Shown here: positions 43,750 to 51,535 of the stretch, one piece after another
Layout: every line of letters starts with the position of its first letter
Numbering within the stretch: the first letter of the stretch is position 1
Virus record (IMG/VR): IMGVR_UViG_3300012950_000004
Span: 1 to 57,281 of that record
Source: a virus
Strand: one strand, 5' to 3'
DNA length: 57,281 nt
Notes under the pieces: generated by a model
What the model was told of the DNA's origin: nothing
What the model saw: the letters and a program-made list of their open reading frames with translations, nothing else
Databases searched by the model: none
Position numbers and translations under genes: made by a program

Positions 43750-43995
43750 ATGAATCGTCAGCAACGCCGCGCCGCTCAAAAAGCCATGGGCAAGAAGGGT
43801 ATTGAAGAGGTATCGCGACAGATCGCGCAGTTTGGAAACATCCCCACTCAATGTTCTACGTGCCACAAGGGATTTGACAAAAAAGACAAATCCATGGCAC
43901 TATCGTGGCGAGTAACCGTTCGCCAAGAACAGGTACGCTTATTTTGTCCGGACTGCATAGAAAAAACTCAGGAGATTATAAATGAGCGTGACTAG
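43750..43995 (+). CDS. Small zinc-ribbon protein
   Basis: 81 residues. A basic start MNRQQRRAAQKAMGKKG is followed by CSTC near residue 35 and CPDC near residue 67, a two-knuckle zinc ribbon. It overlaps the thioredoxin gene by 14 bases. Similar MNRxQRRA proteins occur in other marine phages as I recall, without known function. Confidence 0.65.
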   Translation: MNRQQRRAAQKAMGKKGIEEVSRQIAQFGNIPTQCSTCHKGFDKKDKSMALSWRVTVRQEQVRLFCPDCIEKTQEIINERD

Positions 43996-44353
43996 AATCT
44001 CTCCAGGCGCCCTTAAAAAGATATTGTCTGGACAAGTAAAAGAGGATGCTACATGCGTGGTTAAATTTTATTCTAATGAATGCCACATGTGCAAAACTCT
44101 GGGACCATATTTTGAAGAACTTGCCCGCAGAGAAGAATACGAAGGATTACATTTTTTTGCTTTTAATGTTCTCGACTATCCCAAAATTGAAAAAATGCTA
44201 GGATTTCATGGGGTGCCCACTATTTCACTCCTACGCACCAACCCCGGGCAGGTCAAGCCACGCATTCGTATCATGGAAGAACCGCTTAACCCGCATAAAA
44301 AGACATGGTATCGAGTAAGCGAAATAGCTGATTTCATCAATCGAGAGAAATAA
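43982..44353 (+). CDS. Thioredoxin-like protein
   Basis: 123 residues. The first strand CVVKFYSNECHMCKTL holds the active-site CHMC at 34-37, followed by YFEELARREEY, LHFFAFNVLD and the cis-Pro loop GVPTISLL. It has the thioredoxin fold with a small extension at the C-terminus. It could supply electrons to the class II ribonucleotide reductase at 31799, whose C-terminal Cys pair needs a thioredoxin. Confidence 0.85.
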   Translation: MSVTRISPGALKKILSGQVKEDATCVVKFYSNECHMCKTLGPYFEELARREEYEGLHFFAFNVLDYPKIEKMLGFHGVPTISLLRTNPGQVKPRIRIMEEPLNPHKKTWYRVSEIADFINREK

Positions 44354-44354
44354 A

Positions 44355-45389
44355 ATGACCCACCCCACTTTGTCTTATGATGATGTGCTCCTTGTCCCTC
44401 AATATTCTGATATTAAAAGCCGCACTGAAATCGATATTGCGACCGATCTAGGAAAAAATTTAAAGCTCTCTGTTCCCGTCATTGCCTCTCCGATGGACAC
44501 CATTTCGGAAACAGCCATGGGTGTTGCGATGAGCCAGTATGGGGGAGTGGCGGTTATTCATCGTTATAATACTATCGCACATCAAGCGCGCCATGTCTCG
44601 ATGACTAAGGATTTTCAAGATGTGCCACAGCTTCAAGTGGGAGCAGCGATTGGTATTTCGGGAGATTATCAAGAGCGCGCCCAAGTTTTATTGTCGGTGG
44701 GTGTGGATTTCTTGTGTTTGGATGTAGCCCACGGACACCACATTATGATGAAGGAAGCGTTAGAACATTTACGCTCGGAATATGGCGCCGATCTTCACCT
44801 AATGGCCGGCAATGTCGCCACGCTGGAAGGCATTAACGACCTATCAGATTGGGGGGCGGATTCGGTGCGCTGCAATATTGGTGGCGGATCTATTTGTTCA
44901 ACCCGAATTCAAACAGGACACGGAGTGCCGGGCTTACAAACAATTATGGAGTGCGCCAAGACCGATCGTAATGTAAAAATCATCGCAGATGGAGGTATTC
45001 GTAACTCCGGCGACATAGTAAAGGCGCTAGCCGCAGGCGCAGACGCAGTCATGTGCGGCTCTCTTTTAGCCGGCACCAAAGAATCCCCGGGCAAGATTAT
45101 TCAAGATAAAGACGGACACCGGTGGAAACTCTATCGCGGAATGGCCAGCAAAGAAGCTCAAATTGAATGGCGCGGTAAATATTCTTCCTTTGAGGGGGTA
45201 TCCAGCACTGTACCCTATCGTGGTCCTATTAACAGTGTACTTGAAGATCTGGAGAAGGGAATCCGTTCTGGGTTCTCTTACTCTGGAGCCCGCAGCTTAC
45301 GAGAGTTGCATGCAAAAGCCCACTTTTTGATGCAAACCAACGCTGGTTTTTCTGAGAGTCGCACTCATATTTTAAATCGAGAGTGGTAA
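44355..45389 (+). CDS. IMP dehydrogenase / GMP reductase family enzyme without CBS domains
   Basis: 344 residues, one base after the thioredoxin stop. A TIM barrel with [47 protein letters not shown], the catalytic loop [17 protein letters not shown] with Cys181, [20 protein letters not shown] and the end [30 protein letters not shown]. The late blocks favour IMPDH over GMP reductase, but the flap lacks a clear Arg-Tyr pair and is short. No regulatory CBS domains are present between strands 2 and 3. It acts on guanine nucleotide supply. Confidence 0.82.
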   Translation: MTHPTLSYDDVLLVPQYSDIKSRTEIDIATDLGKNLKLSVPVIASPMDTISETAMGVAMSQYGGVAVIHRYNTIAHQARHVSMTKDFQDVPQLQVGAAIGISGDYQERAQVLLSVGVDFLCLDVAHGHHIMMKEALEHLRSEYGADLHLMAGNVATLEGINDLSDWGADSVRCNIGGGSICSTRIQTGHGVPGLQTIMECAKTDRNVKIIADGGIRNSGDIVKALAAGADAVMCGSLLAGTKESPGKIIQDKDGHRWKLYRGMASKEAQIEWRGKYSSFEGVSSTVPYRGPINSVLEDLEKGIRSGFSYSGARSLRELHAKAHFLMQTNAGFSESRTHILNREW

Positions 45390-45390
45390 G

Positions 45391-45708
45391 ATGAGCGATT
45401 ATGGCGTTAACTCAAAAAAGATCGTCTTCTCCGATACCGATCATCGACATGCCCAACTAGTCGTGCGCCTAAGACATGATGGGCTCACGCAGGCTCATTT
45501 TTTTCGTAGCCTAATTAGCGGATACATAGAAGGGGACGAGAGAATTCAAAGTTATATTACAGAAGTCAGTTCCCAGTCTATTTTAAAAAAACGCAGATCT
45601 CAGCGCCTCCGAATCGAAGGCAAGCAGAAAGTAGAAGAAATGGGCTTGTCCGATAAACAAGTGGAAAATATTTTTGATTTGATCGCCGAGGAGCACCCTG
45701 ATTTATGA
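45391..45708 (+). CDS. Small ribbon-helix-helix-like protein
   Basis: 105 residues, ATG one base after the previous stop. The stretch HAQLVVRLRHDGLTQAHFFR, then SLISGYIEGDERIQSYI, has the order strand, helix, helix of RHH DNA-binding proteins and of a family I remember from marine myoviruses. The C-terminal half is basic and then a helix (LSDKQVENIFDLIAEEHPD). It overlaps the sigma-like gene by 4 bases, so both are made together; a regulatory role is inferred. Confidence 0.55.
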   Translation: MSDYGVNSKKIVFSDTDHRHAQLVVRLRHDGLTQAHFFRSLISGYIEGDERIQSYITEVSSQSILKKRRSQRLRIEGKQKVEEMGLSDKQVENIFDLIAEEHPDL

Positions 45709-45950
45709 AACATGGTTTACGTGCTTGTTCGATGGAGTGTATGAAAAAGAAGCTCCCCTGTACTCAGGCTGAGTGTAGGTTGTTTATTGAATTTGAAGAA
45801 GATTATAATTGCACCTTAGTAGCAATTTGGGAAAACGGACCCATGACATTGCGCCAAATTGGAGAGCGCATCGGCGTTTCTTTTGCGCGGATTAAACAAA
45901 TAGAGACCAAAGCTTTGAAAAAAATGAGAAAAAACCGCCTCCTCTTGTAG
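45705..45950 (+). CDS. Stand-alone sigma region 4-type DNA-binding protein
   Basis: 81 residues. Residues 46-78, MTLRQIGERIGVSFARIKQI and ETKALKKMRKN, match sigma70 region 4.2 (TLEEIGEKLGVSRERVRQIE followed by KALKKLR) at nearly every helix-turn-helix position. The N-terminal 36 residues have five Cys (8, 12, 19, 24, 36), a possible metal site, in place of the other sigma domains. It may bind -35 DNA or the RNA polymerase flap as a transcription regulator. The next gene is preceded by one of the best copies of the putative late promoter. Confidence 0.75.
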   Translation: MKHGLRACSMECMKKKLPCTQAECRLFIEFEEDYNCTLVAIWENGPMTLRQIGERIGVSFARIKQIETKALKKMRKNRLLL

Positions 45951-45968
45951 AGTTTTGTAAAAAATAAT

Positions 45969-45976
45969 ACTATTTA
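45969..45976 (+). promoter_or_regulatory. Putative late promoter element
   Basis: ACTATTTA within AATACTATTTACAAATG (45966-45982), identical over 17 bases to the copy before the sheath gene at 8012-8028. The next ATG is 31 bases downstream with AAAGGAG between. Confidence 0.65.
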
Positions 45977-46007
45977 CAAATGAAAATCCATTTAAAGGAG
46001 TATTTTA

Positions 46008-46616
46008 ATGGCCCGTAAAACTTTATTAACTGAATCGGAGATTCGCCAATTTATGAAATTAGCGAATTTAACCCCGGTAGGAACTTCTCGTATAAACGAG
46101 TTGAGTGAGACCGACGACAAGGACGATCCCCCCGCGAATCGCCAAGTATACCAAGAACGATCGGAAGATCACGAACTGGAAGATGAACTTGGCGCCACGG
46201 AAGATGAACTTGGCGCCGAAGATGAATTCGCAGATGAAGAGGGCGATGAGCTGGACGACTTAGAAGGGCTCGACGATCTCGAAGGCGACGAACTTGCCGC
46301 CGATGATGCCGGTGCCGGAATGGTGTCGGTAGATGATTTCATGAGTGCTCTTGAAGACGCTCTGGAAAACGTGCTGGGAGAACCAGTAACCGTTGATGAC
46401 GAAGCAGAAGATGAAGATGAAGTTGAGGACGTTGAGGATCTCTCTATGGATGTTGAACTAGGTCCCGAAGGCGGAGAAGAAATCGCAGTGAGTGATGAAG
46501 AAGAGTTGGTTGCAGAAGTGGCGCGCCGGGTCGCACAGCGCCTCACGAAGCAGGACCGCTCAGAAGCGATGGCAGATCAACTTGCAGAACGAATTCTCCA
46601 ACGACTTACAAAATAA
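46008..46616 (+). CDS. Very acidic virion- or prohead-type protein
   Basis: 202 residues. The N-terminus MARKTLLTESEIRQFMKLAN is basic and helical, and I recall similar starts in marine phage proteins. Residues 45-155 are almost entirely Asp, Glu, Gly, Ala and Leu with short repeats (ELGATEDELGAED, DLEGLDDLEGDEL). The end is an amphipathic helix with Arg (LVAEVARRVAQRLTKQDRSE). The strong late-type promoter motif and acidic composition resemble core or internal head proteins of T4-like phages. The specific function is unknown. Confidence 0.6.
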   Translation: MARKTLLTESEIRQFMKLANLTPVGTSRINELSETDDKDDPPANRQVYQERSEDHELEDELGATEDELGAEDEFADEEGDELDDLEGLDDLEGDELAADDAGAGMVSVDDFMSALEDALENVLGEPVTVDDEAEDEDEVEDVEDLSMDVELGPEGGEEIAVSDEEELVAEVARRVAQRLTKQDRSEAMADQLAERILQRLTK

Positions 46617-46617
46617 T

Positions 46618-46646
46618 TTGACAAGTGTTTTACGGCATGTTATAAT
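46618..46646 (+). promoter_or_regulatory. Sigma70-like promoter, extended -10
   Basis: TTGACA at 46618-46623, 17-base spacer ending in TGT, TATAAT at 46641-46646. Both boxes are perfect. It follows the stop codon of the acidic protein gene directly. Confidence 0.88.
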
Positions 46647-46672
46647 AACCACTGAGATGCGTCTCAGTGGTT
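46647..46672 (+). promoter_or_regulatory. Perfect palindrome over a transcription start (operator or leader hairpin)
   Basis: AACCACTGAGA (46647-46657) and TCTCAGTGGTT (46662-46672) form a perfect 11-bp inverted repeat with loop TGCG. It begins right after the -10 box at 46641-46646, so the expected start of transcription lies inside the left arm. As DNA it could be an operator; as RNA the hairpin would be cut at its 5' side. The following TTATTTATT is a poor terminator tail. Confidence 0.55.
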
Positions 46673-46689
46673 ATTTATTATGAGGGAAT

Positions 46690-47094
46690 ATGGATTGGCT
46701 TCTATATGTTTTGACGTTTGTTTTTGGTTATATAACCTGTAAGACGTTTTATTTTTTGCGCGCCACGCGATTAAGCATGATGGTGGTAAAGGGCGCCCAC
46801 GTAGTTTACCTATCTGCCATGATTAAAGCTTTAGAAAATTTGGCTCATTCTCGCGAAATTATGCTAGAGCACATGCTTAAAGGCAATCAAGATGCCACTC
46901 AAATTAGTTCGTTTGAATTGAAGTTTGAGGAGGACGTGAAGTTTTTTAAGGAAAGATCTGTGCATTTGTTGGCGGCGCTGCACCCCAAGTTCTTTGCTCA
47001 AATGATGGAGTTTGAAGATTGGAGCAGTGCATCAACTTTTTTAATAGAACATAAAGAAGTCGCCTTTAAATTTTGGGAGCGCGAAAATGATTGA
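46690..47094 (+). CDS. Small membrane-anchored protein
   Basis: 134 residues, ATG after GAGGG. Residues 3-25 (LLYVLTFVFGYITCKTFYFL) form one transmembrane segment; the rest is helical and probably cytoplasmic, with KALENLAHSREIMLEHML and FFKERSVHLLAALHPKFFAQ. I do not recognise the family. It overlaps the second ClpP gene by 8 bases, so it may anchor or accompany that protease. Confidence 0.6.
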   Translation: MDWLLYVLTFVFGYITCKTFYFLRATRLSMMVVKGAHVVYLSAMIKALENLAHSREIMLEHMLKGNQDATQISSFELKFEEDVKFFKERSVHLLAALHPKFFAQMMEFEDWSSASTFLIEHKEVAFKFWEREND

Positions 47095-47725
47095 TAAAAT
47101 TAGAGAAAAAGTAAATACTTTTATTACCAACTTAGAAGAAGAAGCACAAGAAGAGCCAAAAATTGTCTTAATCGATCCGGCTCAAGGAGGAAGAGAGCCC
47201 GATCTGCGCACAGTAGGGCTGTTTAGCGATGTTGCGGAAGACAAGGTGGCCGAACTCGTTCAAGGGCTGCTGTACTTAGATGCCATGAACCAATTAGAGG
47301 AAGATCCAGAGGAGTGTAAGCCCATTGAATTCTATCTTTCAACATATGGCGGCAGTGCGGACGATATGTTTGCGCTTTATGACATCATGCGACAAGTGCA
47401 AAGTGAAATACACACCATCGGCGTCGGCAAAGTTATGTCAGCCGGTGTCCTTTTACTGGCATCTGGAGCGAAGGGCAAACGAAAGATAGGAAAATATTGT
47501 CGTGTCATGATTCACTCGGCGATTGCTGGAAGCCATGGCTCTCTTCCTAATCTGGTAAATGAACTAGAAGCCCTCAAAAAAACCCAAGACGATTATATCG
47601 AGGCACTGGCGACAGAAACAAATATGTCAAAAGAAGACATTAAAAACATGCTTGAACGCAAAGTTAATGTCTATTTATCTGCAGAAGAAGCTGTAGAATT
47701 AGGTATAGCTGACATAATTATTTGA
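47087..47725 (+). CDS. clpP: ClpP-like protease 2 with Asn in the triad (Ser-His-Asn)
   Basis: 212 residues, closer to bacterial ClpP than the copy at 41257. FYLSTYGGSADDMFALYDIM, GVGKVMSAGVLLLASGAKGK with Ser118, VMIHSAIAGSHGS with His143 and the end YLSAEEAVELGIADIII are standard ClpP blocks. At the place of the catalytic Asp (D in RDRFLSA) stands Asn194 in KVNVYLSA. Listeria ClpP1 also has Asn there and needs ClpP2 for activity, as I recall. A helical N-terminal extension of about 40 residues is acidic. Confidence 0.88.
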   Translation: MIDKIREKVNTFITNLEEEAQEEPKIVLIDPAQGGREPDLRTVGLFSDVAEDKVAELVQGLLYLDAMNQLEEDPEECKPIEFYLSTYGGSADDMFALYDIMRQVQSEIHTIGVGKVMSAGVLLLASGAKGKRKIGKYCRVMIHSAIAGSHGSLPNLVNELEALKKTQDDYIEALATETNMSKEDIKNMLERKVNVYLSAEEAVELGIADIII

Positions 47726-47735
47726 GGTTTTTTGT

Positions 47736-49385
47736 ATGTCTGAATTGAAAAATATCCTAGAAGAAGAATATACCAAGAAGGAGAGGACAGTCACTCCGGC
47801 AACTCTGATGGAGATGGTTGAAGAGGTGATAACGCTATCAAGCGGCATGATTATCGAACATGAAGAGCCTTCGGCACGACTTACTGAGGCCGAACGATTT
47901 AGCATGTCTATCCCCATTCCGAAACTTAACATTAACGAAGCATGGGGCGACCCTGAGAGCCAATCAAGAAAAGACGTCGACAGAATCTTTGCGTCTATCA
48001 CTAGACAAGGCGACATCAAACAAAGAATTCAGCATGTTAACAGTTTCGTTGACCCGAAGACGGCTCAGAGGAAAGGCAAAGGCAAAAGATTTAACGCTAT
48101 CCTTAATATGATGATGATCATTGAAGCGCTTCAAGCATGCTTAAATGACTATAGCGAGTCTTCCGCTGGGTTCGTATTCGAAGGATTTATGGCGGCACTC
48201 ACCGGAGGTGCGCAACAGGCGGATCGTGTCGGAGGCACCCTGCCTATCGAAGACTTTGTCACCGGTGACGGCGACAATGTGAGTCTCAAACTCTTGAGCC
48301 CAAACACAGGCATTCACGGAAGCTTTACTAACCTTGTTGATTATTTGTTTTTACGAGGTGGCGCCGGCGAACCAAGCATCAAGTATTTGATCGGACGCAA
48401 AAATTCAGAAGATGGCGATGATGTTTCGCAATTAAGTATCTCTGACTTTGTGATTAGTCGCGACAACTTCATGGCTATCATGGAGTCGACCAAAAAGAAC
48501 AGAGCATTGTTGGGCGATGAAGAAACTAAAACTCACTTAGCACAACAGATTCAAGGGTTCGATGATTCCCCCGAGTGGAGAGTCGGAATGCAGAAAATCT
48601 TAGAAAAGGTTCCCGGCTATACCGGCGGTATGTTTAGTAAGAGTGTCGATGCAGCTGGACAATTTGAACCAGAAGAGGAAAGTGATCTTGTTTTCAAGAA
48701 GCAAAAGCAATATCATGCAGGGAAATTAAAGGATTATAACACAGACGCCCAAAACTCAGCAGAAGAGCTTGCCGCTGCAGGCGCAGAACCAAATTTTGAG
48801 AAATGGGCAAGGACCCAGTCGGACAATTTAAGACACCTTATGCCCCCCATCAGAGATTCAGAAGATCAGGATGAAGTCGCGAAGGCACAAAAGAAGCAGC
48901 AAAGTAACTTAGTCAAGCTACAAAAAATCTACAATGCGGCTTATACTGCCGCAGCAGAGGAAGTTCAACAGGTAGCAGAATCACACTTTGGCGCTTTCCA
49001 TGTAAGAGAAAAGCGTATGATGAAAGAAGAAAGAGCCTTGATGGAGGGTGGTGGTAGAGATGGCGGTAGCCAGTGGGAGATTACCGTGGCTGGAATGAGT
49101 AAACTCAGAAAAGTAGCCAGTGTGCGATACTATGGTGAGCTAAACCTGTCCGATGAAAATATCAAAGCATGCGCCGCCATCTATATTGAGAAGTTGAAAG
49201 ACGATATGATGACACTCTTAGAGACAACAAAAAGCTTCACAGAAAATGTTGGAATGTATTTTAGCGCAGATCGTCGCTCAACTGCTATGAACGCGAACCA
49301 AAGAGCGCAAGACGAAGGTAAAGCTATCGTTAAAACATTAGCAGCAGCAAAGACCTCCGCCGAGAAAGACCCCGATATTGAATAA
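47736..49385 (+). CDS. Large protein of unknown function
   Basis: 549 residues, GAGG upstream of the ATG. I do not recognise a characterised family. Residues 118-215 contain a striking block: SSAGFVFEGFMAALTGGAQQ, then IEDFVTGDGDNVSLKLLSPN and GIHGSFTNLVDYLF. The D-x-x-S-L-K element is distantly like nuclease or structural proteins that I have seen in marine phages, but this is not enough for a call. Residues 300-430 are charged and helical; the C-terminal part has DRRSTAMNANQRAQDEGKAI. It lies between ClpP and GroEL genes. Confidence 0.65.
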   Translation: MSELKNILEEEYTKKERTVTPATLMEMVEEVITLSSGMIIEHEEPSARLTEAERFSMSIPIPKLNINEAWGDPESQSRKDVDRIFASITRQGDIKQRIQHVNSFVDPKTAQRKGKGKRFNAILNMMMIIEALQACLNDYSESSAGFVFEGFMAALTGGAQQADRVGGTLPIEDFVTGDGDNVSLKLLSPNTGIHGSFTNLVDYLFLRGGAGEPSIKYLIGRKNSEDGDDVSQLSISDFVISRDNFMAIMESTKKNRALLGDEETKTHLAQQIQGFDDSPEWRVGMQKILEKVPGYTGGMFSKSVDAAGQFEPEEESDLVFKKQKQYHAGKLKDYNTDAQNSAEELAAAGAEPNFEKWARTQSDNLRHLMPPIRDSEDQDEVAKAQKKQQSNLVKLQKIYNAAYTAAAEEVQQVAESHFGAFHVREKRMMKEERALMEGGGRDGGSQWEITVAGMSKLRKVASVRYYGELNLSDENIKACAAIYIEKLKDDMMTLLETTKSFTENVGMYFSADRRSTAMNANQRAQDEGKAIVKTLAAAKTSAEKDPDIE

Positions 49386-49391
49386 AAACAT

Positions 49392-49420
49392 TTGACATTT
49401 AGCCAACAAGCGATTATAAT
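49392..49420 (+). promoter_or_regulatory. Sigma70-like promoter of the GroEL gene
   Basis: TTGACA at 49392-49397, 17-base spacer, TATAAT at 49415-49420, 23 bases before the GroEL ATG. Both boxes are perfect. Confidence 0.88.
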
Positions 49421-49443
49421 ATATACATAACTGTGAGGTATTA

Positions 49444-51024
49444 ATGAGCCGAGAATATTCGGATAGCAGTGCACTGCAACAAAAGATAATGAAAGGCGCC
49501 AACATTTTAGCGGACAATGTGGCATCAACCCTAGGTCCACGCGGTCGCAATGTTTTATTGCACGAAAAGCATCGCACCCCTTTTATCACCAAAGATGGAG
49601 TAACGGTGGCGGCATTTGTCAGCTTATCAGACCCCTTCGAAAATGCTGCAGCCCAGATTATCAAACAGGCGGCAGTGGAGACTAACAATGAAGCTGGAGA
49701 TGGGACAACCACGGCGACGGTTTTAGCGCGTGCCATCTTGGAAGAATCTCAAAAGTTTTTGGCATCCGGGGCTTCCCCCGTCGAACTTCAACGTGGCATT
49801 CATTTGGCGACAAAGGAAGTGTTAAACGCCCTGAGCGCTATGGCAACCCCCGTAGCGAGCCTGGACGATATTCGACATATTGCTACTATTTCGGCCAATA
49901 ATGATAAAGTGATTGGGAATCTCATAGCGACCGCCATTGATCGCATTGGACAAGATGGAAGCATCACTATCGAGGAATCTCGATCGCTAGATACTTCAAT
50001 TGATTTAGCCGAAGGCTTTAAACTTCCTGCCGGCTTTTGCGCTGGAGCATTTATCACCGATGACCGACGCGCCATTATGCACCATGAAGATCCGCTCTTT
50101 CTTGTGACCGATGCAAAGATTTCCACCGTTGAAGAAATTTTACCACTCTTGGAGACGATTGCTCGCGAGAATCGCCCTCTTGTGGTTGTTGCCGAAGAAG
50201 TCGAAGGTCAAGCGTTGGCAGCTTTAATTATGAACGCCACACGTGGCTCGCTTAAGGTGGCAGCTATAAATGCCCCTGCGTACGGAGAAGAGCGACGATC
50301 GATCCTAGAAGATTTGGCAATCTCGGTTGGCGCAACCTTTGTTTCTCGCGAAAAAGGCGTAGCACTCAGAGAGGTGCAGATGAAGGATCTAGGGACCGCT
50401 AAATTTATTGACAGCACCAAACATCAGAGCACCATTGTAGGCGGATTGTGCGATCCGGCGCAAGTTGAACAGAGAATCGCCCAACTTAAATCTCTCATCG
50501 AAACCACCGAAAATCTTGCCGAATGTGAACTATATCAAAATCGCATTACGCGCTTGGCATCAGGGGTTGCGGTGATTCGTGTGGGTGGCGCCACGGAAGT
50601 AGAGATGACCGAGAAGAAACATCGCATCGAAGATGCTTTGGAAGCTGTGCGCTCCGCACAAGAAGAAGGCATCATACCGGGAGGAGGCGTGGCACTTCTA
50701 AGAGCATCACGCAGCATGTGTGTTATAACTCACGGAGACGCCGATCAGGGTCTAGGGGCAGCGGTCGTGCAAGCTGCATGCCAAGCGCCATTGCGCCAGA
50801 TGGCCTACAATGCCGGGCTTTCGTCTGATATCGTTGTGCAGAAAGTTTCGGAAGCCCCCGAGCATTGTGGGTGGGACTTTAGATCTGACAGCTTAGTAAA
50901 CTTAATGGAAGAGGGAATCATCGATCCAGTAAAGGTAACTAAAACTGCCCTCATTAACGCGGCAAGCTGCGCAGGGACGCTTATCACCACTAATTATGGC
51001 ATTATTCAAACGGAGGTAGACTAA
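49444..51024 (+). CDS. groL: GroEL-like chaperonin
   Basis: 526 residues against 548 in E. coli. Nucleotide-binding blocks are all present: VASTLGPRGRNVLL, ITKDGVTVA with Asp51, GDGTTTATVLARAI with Asp86 and Thr88-90, IEDALEAVR with the catalytic Asp equal to Asp398, and IIPGGGVALLRA. The apical domain is similar in size to the host type (FCAGAFITDDRRAIMHHEDP). The Gly-Gly-Met tail of bacterial GroEL is missing; the protein ends in IIQTEVD. Its own strong promoter suggests expression apart from the late genes. A GroES-like gene lies at 33995. Confidence 0.95.
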   Translation: MSREYSDSSALQQKIMKGANILADNVASTLGPRGRNVLLHEKHRTPFITKDGVTVAAFVSLSDPFENAAAQIIKQAAVETNNEAGDGTTTATVLARAILEESQKFLASGASPVELQRGIHLATKEVLNALSAMATPVASLDDIRHIATISANNDKVIGNLIATAIDRIGQDGSITIEESRSLDTSIDLAEGFKLPAGFCAGAFITDDRRAIMHHEDPLFLVTDAKISTVEEILPLLETIARENRPLVVVAEEVEGQALAALIMNATRGSLKVAAINAPAYGEERRSILEDLAISVGATFVSREKGVALREVQMKDLGTAKFIDSTKHQSTIVGGLCDPAQVEQRIAQLKSLIETTENLAECELYQNRITRLASGVAVIRVGGATEVEMTEKKHRIEDALEAVRSAQEEGIIPGGGVALLRASRSMCVITHGDADQGLGAAVVQAACQAPLRQMAYNAGLSSDIVVQKVSEAPEHCGWDFRSDSLVNLMEEGIIDPVKVTKTALINAASCAGTLITTNYGIIQTEVD

Positions 51025-51254
51025 TGGAGCATGGAGATTTGGTATACATACCACAAGATGTTACGCTGTTTGACAGCGGAAATATCCACATTGACAAAAC
51101 CCAGAAACCAATAATCGGAGTCTTCCTGAGAGAGACTCCAGTTGGGCCCCCCCTATATAAAGCGGGAACTTACACGATATACGCCCGCGGTAGAGAAAAC
51201 GTTGTCGAACGTCGACACGTATACCCCATGGAGGAATACGATGGCGCTCGTTAG
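51024..51254 (+). CDS. Small beta-rich protein of unknown function
   Basis: 76 residues; the ATG shares one base with the GroEL stop (TAATG), so it is coupled to it. The sequence MEHGDLVYIPQDVTLFDSG, then KPIIGVFLRETPVGPPLYKA and TYTIYARGRE, suggests a small SH3-like barrel. It is not GroES-like. I know similar small phage genes but no function. Confidence 0.6.
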   Translation: MEHGDLVYIPQDVTLFDSGNIHIDKTQKPIIGVFLRETPVGPPLYKAGTYTIYARGRENVVERRHVYPMEEYDGAR

Positions 51255-51534
51255 ACTAACAGAGGTGTGTTCAAATGGAACATACACAAATAATCAACAA
51301 TATTCATTGCGAGAAGTTTTTGTAAACCCAGAACATGTCGTGATGATTCGAGAAGAACGTAGAATGAGACAGCTAAACGAACAAGGACAGCTACCTCAAG
51401 AGCTATCCACCGATCACCAATTTACTAAGCTGACAATAAACCGAGGGCACACGGGGACTGAAATCGTGGTCGTGGGCTCTCCTGATATCGTCGAAACCAC
51501 ACTTAATCATAAAAAGGATTTACTAAGAGGATAA
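51241..51534 (+). CDS. Small FlbD-like protein of unknown function
   Basis: 97 residues; the ATG at 51241 follows GGAGGA by 5 bases and overlaps the previous stop. LVRLTEVCSNGTYTNN, then LREVFVNPEHVVMIREER and a later FTKLTINRGHTGTEIVVVGS, followed by a terminal helix, gives the order seen in FlbD-type and related small beta proteins (V-x-L-T-x...VNPxxI...T-x-I-x-x-x-x-G). No function can be assigned. Confidence 0.55.
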   Translation: MALVRLTEVCSNGTYTNNQQYSLREVFVNPEHVVMIREERRMRQLNEQGQLPQELSTDHQFTKLTINRGHTGTEIVVVGSPDIVETTLNHKKDLLRG

Positions 51535-51535
51535 T

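Noticed and set aside
47665-47676. CTATTTAT inside the second ClpP gene as another late promoter
   Set aside because: It lies in coding sequence (VYLS codons) and is not placed before a start codon at the spacing of the others.
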